Source of the DNA: an uncultured Porphyromonas sp.
Lineage (GTDB): Bacteria > Bacteroidota > Bacteroidia > Bacteroidales > Porphyromonadaceae
Length of the DNA stretch: 63,417 nt
Assembly: GCA_902490315.1 (NCBI GenBank)
Contig: CABUDK010000003.1
Location: forward strand, 1 to 63,417
Direction: 5' to 3'
Within the stretch, counting starts at the first letter, position 1, and each line of letters starts with the position of its first letter. Below the pieces are notes generated by a model. That model ran no database searches, was not told where the DNA came from, and saw nothing but the letters and a program-made list of their open reading frames with translations. Below, one piece after another: positions 1 through 8,500 of the stretch. Both the position numbers and the translations under genes were made by a program.

Positions 1-2
1 GC

Positions 3-98
3 GAGGCGGGCATACCGACCACCATCCGCACCTCCCGTGGCGAAGACATCAGCGCTGCTTGCGGTATGCTCAGCACCCAAGAGCAGCAGGGCACATAA
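3..98 (+). CDS. rlmN: RlmN C-terminus (partial)
   Basis: This is the last 31 codons of an ORF entering from the left edge; it ends with TAA at 96-98. The residues TTIRTSRGEDISAACGML match the conserved tail of the radical-SAM enzyme RlmN, which methylates C2 of A2503 in 23S rRNA (and A37 in some tRNAs). In the family the tail reads roughly T-R-x-x-R-G-x-D-I-x-A-A-C-G-Q-L, and its cysteine is the one that carries the methyl intermediate. The CxxxCxxC cluster and catalytic core lie outside the window. A strong terminator follows at 143-180. The identification rests on this short motif only. Confidence 0.8.
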   Translation, partial: EAGIPTTIRTSRGEDISAACGMLSTQEQQGT

Positions 99-142
99 GC
101 TCCTCCCCCATTACGAGACTGTTGTGAAAGTCTCATTACGAC

Positions 143-180
143 AAAAGGTTCTAGCCTCACAAGAGAGGTTAGAACCTTTT
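143..180 (+). terminator. Rho-independent terminator after rlmN
   Basis: A perfect 16-bp stem (143-158 with 165-180) with a 6-nt loop is followed by further T residues. It lies between the rlmN stop and the end of a minus-strand gene, so it may work in both directions. Confidence 0.85.
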
Positions 181-206
181 TTGTTTCATCACAAGCGTAG
201 CGTTCA

Positions 207-806
207 CTAGAAGTAATGCCCTACAGAGATTGCGGGGTATATGTAAGCGAAGTTCCATTGAGCGACCTGCACCAGGTTGATCCCCATACGCAGACTCGCC
301 TCTGCACTCCAACCACTTTGCGTTATATACTTAAATCCAGCCCCTAGACCGATACCGCACGAGGTGCCGCTCACGATCTCTTCTGTTCTCTTTCTTTCCA
401 TCCAAGGACCAGAGTAATGCACATTTTTCAGTTTGTCATAGTAGCCAATAGCGCTATTCACCTCTATCAAGAAGCCCGCATTAGGTCTCTTAAAGGCAAA
501 CCTATTTCCTCCAAAGTACCAGCGACAATAAGGCATCACCCCAAAAGTCGGGAAAGAGAGTCCACTAGCAGATTCATCACCTATGTAGGTACTCACTGTG
601 CAACCAATACTAAAGTTTGGAGCTGTCGCATATTCATACTCCGCAGACAGCTCTGAAGCATAAGGCAATGCTAAAAGATTAAGCCGCACCTCATGACACT
701 GAACTTGACGTGAAGACTCGACACGCATCTGAGCTTCTAGCTTGGGAGAGCCTAGGGTTAGAAGGATCGTCAAGATCGTTAGCTTCGTCAGTAGTCGCCA
801 CATCAT
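207..806 (-). CDS. Outer-membrane beta-barrel protein, paralog 2
   Basis: A 199-aa protein with an N-terminal signal peptide (hydrophobic stretch LTILTILLTLG, cleavage near LEAQ) and a C-terminal phenylalanine, which is usual for outer-membrane barrels. It is clearly related to the gene immediately upstream (837-1457): both contain a YCRWYFGG/YGRWYFGG stretch, an FxxEaNSAxxYxxxLrNVxY stretch and end in AYIYPAxSVGxxF. The 30-nt gap suggests a two-gene operon from one promoter at 1481-1488. I cannot assign a named family or a function; a small eight-stranded barrel is plausible from the length. Confidence 0.75.
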   Translation of the reverse strand: MMWRLLTKLTILTILLTLGSPKLEAQMRVESSRQVQCHEVRLNLLALPYASELSAEYEYATAPNFSIGCTVSTYIGDESASGLSFPTFGVMPYCRWYFGGNRFAFKRPNAGFLIEVNSAIGYYDKLKNVHYSGPWMERKRTEEIVSGTSCGIGLGAGFKYITQSGWSAEASLRMGINLVQVAQWNFAYIYPAISVGHYF

Positions 807-836
807 CGTAGTCTTTTGAGTTCTATCTCGACATTG

Positions 837-1457
837 CTAGAAGCGGTAGCCTACAGAGACCGCAGGGTATATGTAAGCAACGTTCCACTTACTCACCTTC
901 ACAATATTACGTCCTAGACGCAGACTCACCTCTCCGCTCAAGTTGCTTCGAGTGATCAGCTTGAATCCAGCTCCTAAGCCGATGCCCCACGAGACACCTT
1001 TCCGCTCTTCAATCTTTCTCTCCTTCTTTCCCGTTTCCTGGGAGTATTCATAGTACACATTGCGCAGGTTATCGTTGTAAGCGACAGCGCTATTAGCCTC
1101 TAGGAAAAAGCCAGCATTAGGCTTTGCAATAGAAAACAAACGACCACCAAAGTACCAGCGGCCATAAGGCATCACGCCCGCTGTAGGGAAAAGGACGACG
1201 TTAGCCCGTTCAGTACCAAAGTAAGTACTAGCCATAACCCCTACACCCACATCTAGCGCCACCGCACGCTCATACTCCAGCGAAAAAGCCAGATAAGGTA
1301 TCGGAGCATAAAGATTCAACCGTACTTCGTTAAGCTTGTTCGGTGTAGGAGGAGTAGGCTCGCCAGGCACCACAACCTCCTGAGCAGCTAGCCAGAGAGA
1401 GCTTAGTAATAGTAGCATCGTGCTAAGGATCAGTCGTGTCAGTCGTTCTTTCATCAT
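837..1457 (-). CDS. Outer-membrane beta-barrel protein, paralog 1
   Basis: A 206-aa protein with a signal peptide (LILSTMLLLLSSLWLAAQ) and barrel-like alternating sequence ending in SVGYRF. It is the promoter-proximal member of a tandem duplicated pair with 207-806. The mature N-terminus is proline-rich (VPGEPTPPTPN), probably a short flexible linker before the first strand. A TAACTTTG box (1481-1488, minus) lies 23 nt upstream of the ATG and overlaps the intergenic space after the SulP gene, so this pair appears to be transcribed independently of SulP. The function is unknown. Confidence 0.75.
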   Translation of the reverse strand: MMKERLTRLILSTMLLLLSSLWLAAQEVVVPGEPTPPTPNKLNEVRLNLYAPIPYLAFSLEYERAVALDVGVGVMASTYFGTERANVVLFPTAGVMPYGRWYFGGRLFSIAKPNAGFFLEANSAVAYNDNLRNVYYEYSQETGKKERKIEERKGVSWGIGLGAGFKLITRSNLSGEVSLRLGRNIVKVSKWNVAYIYPAVSVGYRF

Positions 1458-1480
1458 AGCAGCGTATTTGAGTTATGCTC

Positions 1481-1488
1481 CAAAGTTA
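1481..1488 (-). promoter_or_regulatory. -7 promoter box (TAACTTTG)
   Basis: Minus-strand TAACTTTG fits the Bacteroidota consensus TAnnTTTG and lies 23 nt upstream of the paralog-1 ATG. No clear -33 TTTG is visible. Confidence 0.55.
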
Positions 1489-1497
1489 ATATTATTT

Positions 1498-3186
1498 CTA
1501 AGATTTGGCCGCTGTCGCACTGATCTCCTCGTAAAGCGCCAAGGCACGCTTCTGCGCCTCAGCAAAGGTCGGCAGCACATTCTCCCGTCCCAGCTGATCG
1601 ATGATACCCGTCTGCTCCAGATGCGTATAGACAGCAGGACGCACGCCACTTAGTATGATGTGCACACCACGCCTACGCTGTCGTGCAAGGACCATCTGCA
1701 GGTTGTACAGCCCCGTGCTGTCGATGAAAGGCACGCGACGCATGCGAATGATTCGCACCTCCGGATGGTCGTGAACCGTCACCATAATCTCCTCAAATTT
1801 ATTGGCAATACCAAAGAAAAACGGGCCCTCTACCTCATAGACCTCCACTCGTTCTGGCAGATCCAGATGCACCTCAGCCAGTGGCTCGTCCGTGATCTCG
1901 CCCACGCCGATCTGCTCGACAGAGCTCACATCGAGGATGCGACGGAAGAGCAACGCGATCGCCAGCAGCATGCCCACCCCGATCGCCACTGTCAGATCGG
2001 TCAGCACCGTCAGGAGGAAGGTCACCAGTAGGATAACCGTATCCCCTCGTGGGCCCTTAAAGATCGAGACAAACGATCGCCAGCCACTCATATTATAGGA
2101 GACCACCACCAGCACACCCGCCAGCACTGCCATCGGGATATGCGCCGTCAGAGGCGAGAGCAGGAGCATGATCAGCAGGAGCACCACCGCATGGATGATA
2201 CCCGCCATAGGAGTCCGTCCACCGCTATTGATATTGGTCATGGTACGAGCGATAGCCCCCGTCACAGGGATTCCCCCGAAGAAAGGCACCACCACGTTAG
2301 CCACACCCTGACCGATCAATTCGCTGTCAGGATTGTGTTTTGACCCGATCACACCGTCCGCCACCGATGCTGAGAGCAGGCTCTCCATAGCGCCCAGCAA
2401 CATAATTGTCAGGGCAGAGGGAAAGAGTGCCACGATACGCTCCACCGTGATCGTAGGCATCACAAAGGTCGGTAGCGCACGCTCTATCGTATAGTTGTCC
2501 CCGATATTCTCCGGTCTGAGGTAGCCCAGCTGCTGGAGACCAAAGCTCACCAGCGTGAGCAGCACCAATGCCACCAGCGTGCTAGGGATCTTCGCATTGA
2601 CTTTGGGCAAAAGCCAGATGATCAGTATCGTGCCGACCGCAAAAGCAAAGGGGATCCACGACACCGTCGCAAAGTTGGCGATCAGCACCTGCCACTTGCC
2701 GATGAAGTCTCCTGGCATCGACTCGATCTGTAGCCCGAAGAGGTCAGCGATCTGCGTCGTGAAGATGGTCACGGCGATACCCGCCGTAAAGCCCACGATG
2801 ATCGGATACGGGATAAAGCGCACCAGACCGCCCAAGCGCAAGAAGCCCAACAGCATCAGGAGCAAGCCCGCCATAATGGTCGCAATGGCTAGCCCGTCCA
2901 AGCCGTGCTGCTGGATGATCCCATAGACGATCACGATAAATGCGCCCGTTGGTCCTCCGATCTGCACCTTGCTACCACCTAGTAGCGAGACGAGGAAACC
3001 ACCGATGATAGCCGTCAGCAAGCCCTCCGTCGGTGAGACCCCGCTAGCGATACCGAAGGCGATAGCTAGCGGCAGGGCGACCACGCCAACGATGATACCC
3101 GCTGTGAGATCCTTGACAAAGTCCTGTCGTGAATAACCACGTAGAGAGAGAAAAAACTCAGGCACGAGTCCCTTCATGATAGACAT
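1498..3186 (-). CDS. SulP/SLC26-family anion permease
   Basis: A 562-aa integral inner-membrane protein of the SulP/SLC26 family, which carries sulfate, bicarbonate or other anions. The N-terminal two thirds hold about a dozen hydrophobic helices with the family stretches ALPLAIAFGIASGVSP and QIGGPTGAFIVIVYG (first 90 residues). A cytoplasmic STAS domain occupies roughly residues 425-545, with FIDSTGLYNLQMV near 483-496, the position phosphorylated in anti-sigma antagonist relatives. The length is typical. A MSIM start at 3186 is preceded by a TATCTTTG box. The substrate cannot be read from sequence; no sulfate-assimilation or carbonic-anhydrase gene is adjacent. Confidence 0.9.
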   Translation of the reverse strand: MSIMKGLVPEFFLSLRGYSRQDFVKDLTAGIIVGVVALPLAIAFGIASGVSPTEGLLTAIIGGFLVSLLGGSKVQIGGPTGAFIVIVYGIIQQHGLDGLAIATIMAGLLLMLLGFLRLGGLVRFIPYPIIVGFTAGIAVTIFTTQIADLFGLQIESMPGDFIGKWQVLIANFATVSWIPFAFAVGTILIIWLLPKVNAKIPSTLVALVLLTLVSFGLQQLGYLRPENIGDNYTIERALPTFVMPTITVERIVALFPSALTIMLLGAMESLLSASVADGVIGSKHNPDSELIGQGVANVVVPFFGGIPVTGAIARTMTNINSGGRTPMAGIIHAVVLLLIMLLLSPLTAHIPMAVLAGVLVVVSYNMSGWRSFVSIFKGPRGDTVILLVTFLLTVLTDLTVAIGVGMLLAIALLFRRILDVSSVEQIGVGEITDEPLAEVHLDLPERVEVYEVEGPFFFGIANKFEEIMVTVHDHPEVRIIRMRRVPFIDSTGLYNLQMVLARQRRRGVHIILSGVRPAVYTHLEQTGIIDQLGRENVLPTFAEAQKRALALYEEISATAAKS

Positions 3187-3215
3187 AAGCGTAAGAAAAA
3201 TGGTTGGTACTGCTA

Positions 3216-3223
3216 CAAAGATA
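3216..3223 (-). promoter_or_regulatory. -7 promoter box for the SulP gene
   Basis: Minus-strand TATCTTTG lies 29 nt upstream of the SulP start. A heptanucleotide repeat array (3230-3264) lies where the -33 region would fall. Confidence 0.6.
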
Positions 3224-3229
3224 CGAAAT

Positions 3230-3264
3230 TAGAGGTTAGAGGCTAGAGATTAGAAGTTAGATCA
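3230..3264. repeat. Heptanucleotide repeat array (TTAGAGG type)
   Basis: Five successive 7-bp units of the type TTAGAGG, TTAGAGG, CTAGAGA, TTAGAAG, TTAGATC. The same repeat occurs at 24442-24505, inverted at 24530-24576, and at 28013-28040, 36702-36720 and 63261-63299. Confidence 0.75.
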
Positions 3265-3393
3265 CTCTGATAGCTCCGTAGCTCCGACTCATTCCGATAA
3301 CCCTAGCCAATCGCCAACAGCTTTTCCATCGCATCAAAATAGGAATTAGCCGAGCCTAGGACGAGCAGTCTCTTCATAAAAAAAAAGAAAACG

Positions 3394-3401
3394 TATCTTT
3401 G
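3394..3401 (+). promoter_or_regulatory. -7 promoter box for the small lipoprotein gene
   Basis: TATCTTTG preceded by an A-rich run (3378-3391) and 64 nt before the ATG at 3466; it fits TAnnTTTG. Confidence 0.65.
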
Positions 3402-3465
3402 TAGCAACGATATCAGACTCGTAATCTAGTCATCTATATCAAACCCTCCATTTAGGAACAACGCT

Positions 3466-3849
3466 ATGAATAGACTTGCTAAGCTTCTTTCATCTAAGCC
3501 TCTCCGTCGGGGTCTCTTTATGACGCTTATCCTCCTGCCACTTCTTTCCTCCTGTGCCGTCAGAGGTATGCTTGAGGATCTTCCTCAGGTAGATAGCTTC
3601 GGGAGCTTTATCTCTGCAGTCTTGCTGGTGGGGGTGATCAATCTCGTGTACAATCTGATTGTGGGGTTCTTCGTTCGCCCCTCTTTCGTCACAGAGCTTA
3701 TCTTCTTCATTCTCCTAATATCCTTCTCGCCATACGGCTTCTTCATGTCGCTACTCATCACCGTTGTAGGACGTGCCATCGGCTTCTTACTAAGCCTCCT
3801 CTTGGCATTCATCTGGAGCCTCTTCACTGGTGGTCTTGGCAACAGTTAA
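3466..3849 (+). CDS. Small lipoprotein with membrane segments, unknown function
   Basis: A 127-aa protein. The N-terminus is basic and then hydrophobic, with a lipobox LLSSC (Cys at about residue 30) pointing to lipidation. The rest is very hydrophobic and could form two to three membrane helices (about residues 46-66, 72-92 and 96-120), which is odd for an ordinary periplasmic lipoprotein; it may instead be a small inner-membrane protein whose first helix happens to carry a cysteine. It has its own promoter-like box at 3394-3401 and is convergent with the FrhB-like gene. I do not recognise the family. Confidence 0.65.
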   Translation: MNRLAKLLSSKPLRRGLFMTLILLPLLSSCAVRGMLEDLPQVDSFGSFISAVLLVGVINLVYNLIVGFFVRPSFVTELIFFILLISFSPYGFFMSLLITVVGRAIGFLLSLLLAFIWSLFTGGLGNS

Positions 3850-3906
3850 TCATAACACCCTAACCCCAAGCTTCACGGCAAAAACGAGTTTCGGGGTGTT
3901 TTGCTT

Positions 3907-5106
3907 TTAGGTAGTGAGAGTAGTAGCTCGCTGGGCCAGTCGGCGGAGGCGCATCTTGACGCGGTGAGCTTGGTGGTGCAGCTGACGCCAGAGACGTTTG
4001 TGGAGCGGTATCGTTGTGAGACGAGCTATCAGTTGCTCTAGCGGCTCTGCTTCTAGCTGCGCAAAGAAGAGCTGCCGCTTCGGAGGCTCTGCCGCCGTGT
4101 GCTCGATAGCAGGATTGCCCGCTAAGGCACTCGCATAGTTGGTCTCCTGATAGCGACATGGTAGTCCCTCCAGTAGCCTTCGCCCTCGCTCGCTGTGAAT
4201 CAGCACGACACTCGTGCCTTTGTCCTCGTCCAGCGCACGATCTAGGTCGGGGCAGGTGCGCTCCACGCCCCAGTAGTCGCCCAGCGTCAGGTCGCTCTGA
4301 CTGCGGCCCCCTTTCGCCATGCAGGCGTAGCAACTAGGACGCAAGTAGAGGTCGTGCAGGAAGCCACGCATATAGATGTTGTCACCGTAAAACTGTCGCA
4401 CATCGCCCCCGCCAGTGCTTTGTACCACAAAGTCATAGCGTCGCCATCCCGACCGTGTTTTATCCCGAAAGGAGACTCTAGCGATCTCCTCTGGCTCTGC
4501 TCGGAGAGTCGTCGCCAGGTACCTTTGCCACACCATCGGTGAGGGTACGCCGTGGCAGACCACATCAACCGTCGTCAAGTTGTCATAGGCACGCCCGAGG
4601 TAGTTGATCAAGCCTTTGATCTGACAGGGAGTCCCTGAGAAGAGGACCGGTCGCTCATCTTTGAGAAACTGCTCCGACTGCCGATAGATATCTCCGATAC
4701 GACTCTGCAGATACTTACTACCTCGAAAGGGTGTCAGCCCCTCTATGGTCTCCGTATAGTCGTGACAGACTCTCCACTCCTCATCAAATCGCGCCCCAAA
4801 GACCACGCCCCCATGTCGTAGCGTATCCTCAGCAAGTAGCGTAAAGAGCCCTCCCGACGAACTCGCCTCGCGGAGCCCTTCGTCGGTAGCACACGCTGCG
4901 TAAACCGCCTGCGGCTCGCGAGGTTCGTCCAGCTTCATAAAGGGGCAGACCCGCTCACACTTATGACACTCGATGCAACGGTCCAGATCGACGACTGGAT
5001 AGCCAAAGCCCTCCTCGTCACGCTCCATCCGTATGCACCCTTGGGGGCATACCTGTCGGCACGCTTCGCAGCCACAGCAGCGCCGCTTGTCCTCTATCTG
5101 TATCAT
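3907..5106 (-). CDS. Coenzyme F420 hydrogenase beta-subunit-like (FrhB) iron-sulfur protein
   Basis: A 399-aa protein. Two ferredoxin-type [4Fe-4S] motifs of the form CxxCxxCxxxCP are visible at Cys10/13/16/20 and Cys44/47/50/54. They are followed by the FrhB/FdhB N-terminal domain (ASSSGGLFT near residue 82) and C-terminal domain (FSGTPCQIKGL and VDVVCHGVPSP), which in relatives bind flavin and move electrons to or from F420, ferredoxin or a sugar substrate. In Bacteroidota such stand-alone proteins usually sit in polysaccharide clusters beside a pyruvyltransferase; none is present here, so the partner is unknown. The -7 box TAACTTTG (5131-5138) abuts repeat element A. Confidence 0.85.
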   Translation of the reverse strand: MIQIEDKRRCCGCEACRQVCPQGCIRMERDEEGFGYPVVDLDRCIECHKCERVCPFMKLDEPREPQAVYAACATDEGLREASSSGGLFTLLAEDTLRHGGVVFGARFDEEWRVCHDYTETIEGLTPFRGSKYLQSRIGDIYRQSEQFLKDERPVLFSGTPCQIKGLINYLGRAYDNLTTVDVVCHGVPSPMVWQRYLATTLRAEPEEIARVSFRDKTRSGWRRYDFVVQSTGGGDVRQFYGDNIYMRGFLHDLYLRPSCYACMAKGGRSQSDLTLGDYWGVERTCPDLDRALDEDKGTSVVLIHSERGRRLLEGLPCRYQETNYASALAGNPAIEHTAAEPPKRQLFFAQLEAEPLEQLIARLTTIPLHKRLWRQLHHQAHRVKMRLRRLAQRATTLTT

Positions 5107-5130
5107 CGTGTCTCAGTCTCTAGTGCAGTG

Positions 5131-5138
5131 CAAAGTTA
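5131..5138 (-). promoter_or_regulatory. -7 promoter box for the FrhB-like gene
   Basis: Minus-strand TAACTTTG lies 25 nt before the ATG. The terminal inverted repeat of element A begins 19 bp upstream, so the element itself supplies the -33 region. Confidence 0.6.
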
Positions 5139-5157
5139 GATAAAGCAGATTACACCA

Positions 5158-5519
5158 CAGGGCTGACGCATTATAATATAAACTGGATAAGCTCATTTCA
5201 ATCTCTCCCGATGAGTTTTCAATTATCTCGGGAGATATTTTTGATTTCCTCCCGAGGAGATGTCGAAATTCTTCGGACTTATCAGATGATTCTTCCGAAG
5301 TTTCATTTGATTCTTCCGAAGAATTTTTTCTTTCCTCCGAGGAAATTCCGATTTCCTCGGGAGCTATTTGAGAAACTCCTAGGAAGAAATCCAAATCATC
5401 GAAAAGGTAGGCGTAACTAGAGAGGATTCGTAACCTCTGTGTGGCAATACTCGAACCCAGTATCCCTAGTTATCGTCACGTGCAGACCCTTGCAAACTGA
5501 TTATAATGCGTCAGCGCTG
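5158..5519. mobile_element. MITE-like element A with phased palindrome array
   Basis: A 362-bp non-coding element bounded by inverted repeats: CAGGGCTGACGCATTATAA (5158-5176) and TTATAATGCGTCAGCGCTG (5501-5519), 18 of 19 positions matching. Inside are about nine units 21-22 bp long, each centred on a palindrome such as TTCCTCCGAGGAA or TTCTTCCGAAGAA (about 5204-5400). Beyond the array, 5414-5472 can fold as a three-way junction: TAACTAG/CTAGTTA outer stem, AGAGG/CCTCT and ATACT/AGTAT hairpins. Element C at 36374-36699 is a homologous copy in the opposite orientation. It sits between divergent promoters for the FrhB-like gene and ileS. No transposase is encoded. No target-site duplication is evident here. 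Confidence 0.75.
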
Positions 5520-5560
5520 AATGCTGACTGACGGTTAGGGCATATTTGAACAAGATTCTG

Positions 5561-5568
5561 TATCTTTG
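5561..5568 (+). promoter_or_regulatory. -7 promoter box for ileS
   Basis: TATCTTTG lies 26 nt before the ileS ATG, with a possible -33 element TTTG at 5545-5548. The end of element A is exactly 41 bp upstream. Confidence 0.7.
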
Positions 5569-5594
5569 CGAACATATCTTATACGAAAGCTCCA

Positions 5595-8500
5595 ATGAAG
5601 AAACCGTTTAAGGAATACCAGTCTGCTGACTTCGCACAGATCAACCAGGAGATGCTCTCTCTCTGGGAGAAGGAGCAGCTCTTCCACCGCTCGCTACATC
5701 AGCGTGAGGATGCGCCGCTATTCACCTTCTATGAGGGTCCGCCCTCTGCCAATGGTATGCCCGGCATTCACCACGTCATAGCACGCTCTATCAAGGATAT
5801 CATCTGTCGCTACAAGACGATGCACGGCTACCGTGTGGATCGTCGCGCTGGCTGGGATACGCACGGCCTGCCTGTAGAGCTGGGGGTCGAGAAGAAGCTC
5901 GGCATCACCAAGGATGCGATCGGTAAGACGATCTCTGTCGCTGAGTACAACCAGACTTGCCGCAAGGAGGTGATGAAGTACACCGCCGAGTGGGAGTCGC
6001 TGACGAACAAGATGGGTTACTGGGTTGATATGGAGCACCCCTACGTAACCTACAAGAATAAGTACATCGAGACGCTTTGGTACCTTCTCAAGGAGCTATA
6101 CAAGAAGGGGTTACTCTATAAAGGTCTATCCATACAACCCTACAGCCCCGCGGCTGGTACGGGACTAAGCTCGCACGAGTTGAATCAGCCGGGCTGCTAT
6201 CGTGATGTCAAGGAGACGGTCTGTACCGCACAGTTTCGCATCATTGATGCGCCCGAGTCTCTTCGTGGACGTGGCGAGAGCTTCTTCCTAGCTTGGACCA
6301 CTACCCCGTGGACGCTTCCATCGAATACCGCGCTCTGCGTGGGTCCCTCGATCGAGTACTGTGCTGTGGAGACGTTCAACCCCTACAGCGCTATGCCGAT
6401 CACGGTGGTACTCGCCACGGCGCTTCTAAACAGCTACTTCGACGCTGAGAGCGAGGTGAGCGAACTGCCTGAGACGTGGGACCGCGAGACCTATAAGAAA
6501 GCTCCTTGGCACCGCATTTCAACTTGCAAGGGTAGCGACCTCGTGGGCATTCACTACGAGCAGCTCATCCCGTGGGTCAACCCAGGCGAGGGAGCCTTCC
6601 GAGTCATTCCTGGTGACTATGTCAGCACCGAGGATGGTACCGGTATCGTACACATTGCGCCGACCTTCGGTGCCGACGATGAGCGCGTCGCTAAGGCGGC
6701 AGGCGTTCCCCCTCTTCTGATGATCGACAATAAGGGGCAGCAGCGCCCGATGGTTGATCTGAAAGGTCGCTTTTACAAGATTGAGGCTCTCGATCATCAG
6801 TTCCTCAAGGAGTCGGTGAACGTACCGCTCTACGACACCTACGCAGGACGCTATGTGAAGAAGGATTACGACCCCAAAGACACTCCTGACAAGGAGACGC
6901 TAGACGTAGAGATCTGCGTCATGCTCAAGCATGAGAACCGCGTCTTCCGGGTCGAGAAGCATACGCACAACTATCCCCACTGCTGGCGCACCGACAAGCC
7001 CATCCTCTACTACCCACTAGACAGCTGGTTCATCCGCTCTACCGCTTGTCGTGAGGAGATGATGCGTCTCAATGAAACGATCGACTGGCATCCCGCTGCG
7101 ATCGGTGTAGGACGCTTCGGCAAGTGGCTGGAGAATCTCCAGGACTGGAACCTCTCCCGCAGTCGCTACTGGGGTACTCCCCTACCTATCTGGCGCACTG
7201 AAGATGGCGACGAGGAGCTCTGCATCGGCTCTGTCGAAGAGCTATACAAAGAGTGCGAACGCGCTGTGCAGGCTGGCGTCATGTCAGCCAATCCGCTCGC
7301 AGGCTTTACCCCTGGCGATTACAGCGAGGAGAACTATGACAAGATTGATCTGCACCGACCCTACGTCGATGAGATCACGCTCGTGGCGCAGGACGGCAAG
7401 CGTCCGATGCGTCGTGAGAGCGACCTGATCGACGTATGGTTTGACTCGGGAGCTATGCCCTTTGCGCAGGTACACTATCCTTTCGAGCATCGTGAGGAGG
7501 TCGAGAGTGGCAAGGTCTTCCCCGCCGACTTCATCGCTGAGGGCGTCGACCAGACACGTGGTTGGTTCTTTACGCTTCACGCTATCGCTACGATGACCCA
7601 GGGGAGCATAGCCTTTAGAAATGTCCTCGTCAACGGGCTCGTCCTCGACAAGGATGGTAACAAGATGAGTAAGCGTCTAGGCAATGCGGTCGATCCCTTT
7701 GGTATCATTCAGCAGTACGGCTCAGATCCGCTACGCTGGTACATGATCACGAATGCTAATCCGTGGGAAAACATACGCTTCGACCCGAAGGGGGTTGAAG
7801 AGGTAAGCCGCAAATACTTCGGCACGCTCTACAACACCTACCAGTTCTTCGCACTCTATGGCAACTTGGACGGCTTCGATCCTTCCGTAGCCCAGATCCC
7901 CTATGCGGATCGTCCTGAGATCGACCGCTGGATCCTCTCACGTCTCAACTCGCTCATCAAGGAGGTAGACGGCAAGCTAGCAAGCTACGACCCAACACCA
8001 GCAGGACGTGCCATCGAGAACTTTGTCACAGAGCACCTGAGCAACTGGTATGTGCGTCTCTCGCGCAAGCGCTTCTGGGCAGGCTCTATGACCGATGACA
8101 AGCTGAGTGCCTATCAGACGCTCTACCAGTGTCTATCAGTAGTAGCTCAACTGATGGCGCCGATTGCACCTTTCTACGCAGATAGACTCTATCGTGATCT
8201 GCACGATGAGGCTGCATCGGTACACCTCTCCGACTACCCCGTAGCAGACGAGGCTCAGATAGACCTAGACTTAGAGCGCAGCATGGAGCTGGCTCAGATC
8301 TACTCGACGCTAGTCCTCTCACTACGTCGCAAGGTCAATATCAAGGTGCGTCAACCGCTCAGCGCGATCATGCTACCGGTCAATGACCCCGCCGACAAGA
8401 TCCACATGGAGCAGGTACACGACCTACTACTCAGCGAGGTCAATGTGAAGGATATTCGCTTCGTTGATCCCTCCGACTCCATCTGGGTACGCACGGTCAA

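Noticed and set aside
3854..3900. AACACCC/GGGTGTT pair as a terminator
   Set aside because: The stem is only 7 bp with a 33-nt loop; too weak to list as a feature.
5113..5394. A 93-codon minus-strand ORF with a Ser/Glu heptad repeat
   Set aside because: It follows the 21-bp units of element A and starts inside the array; 22-bp units elsewhere break the frame, so the repeat is explained by DNA structure.
5501..5519. TATAAT in the terminal repeat read as a sigma-70 -10 box
   Set aside because: Bacteroidota primary sigma factor uses TAnnTTTG; the TATAAT is part of the conserved element end and no -35 is present.
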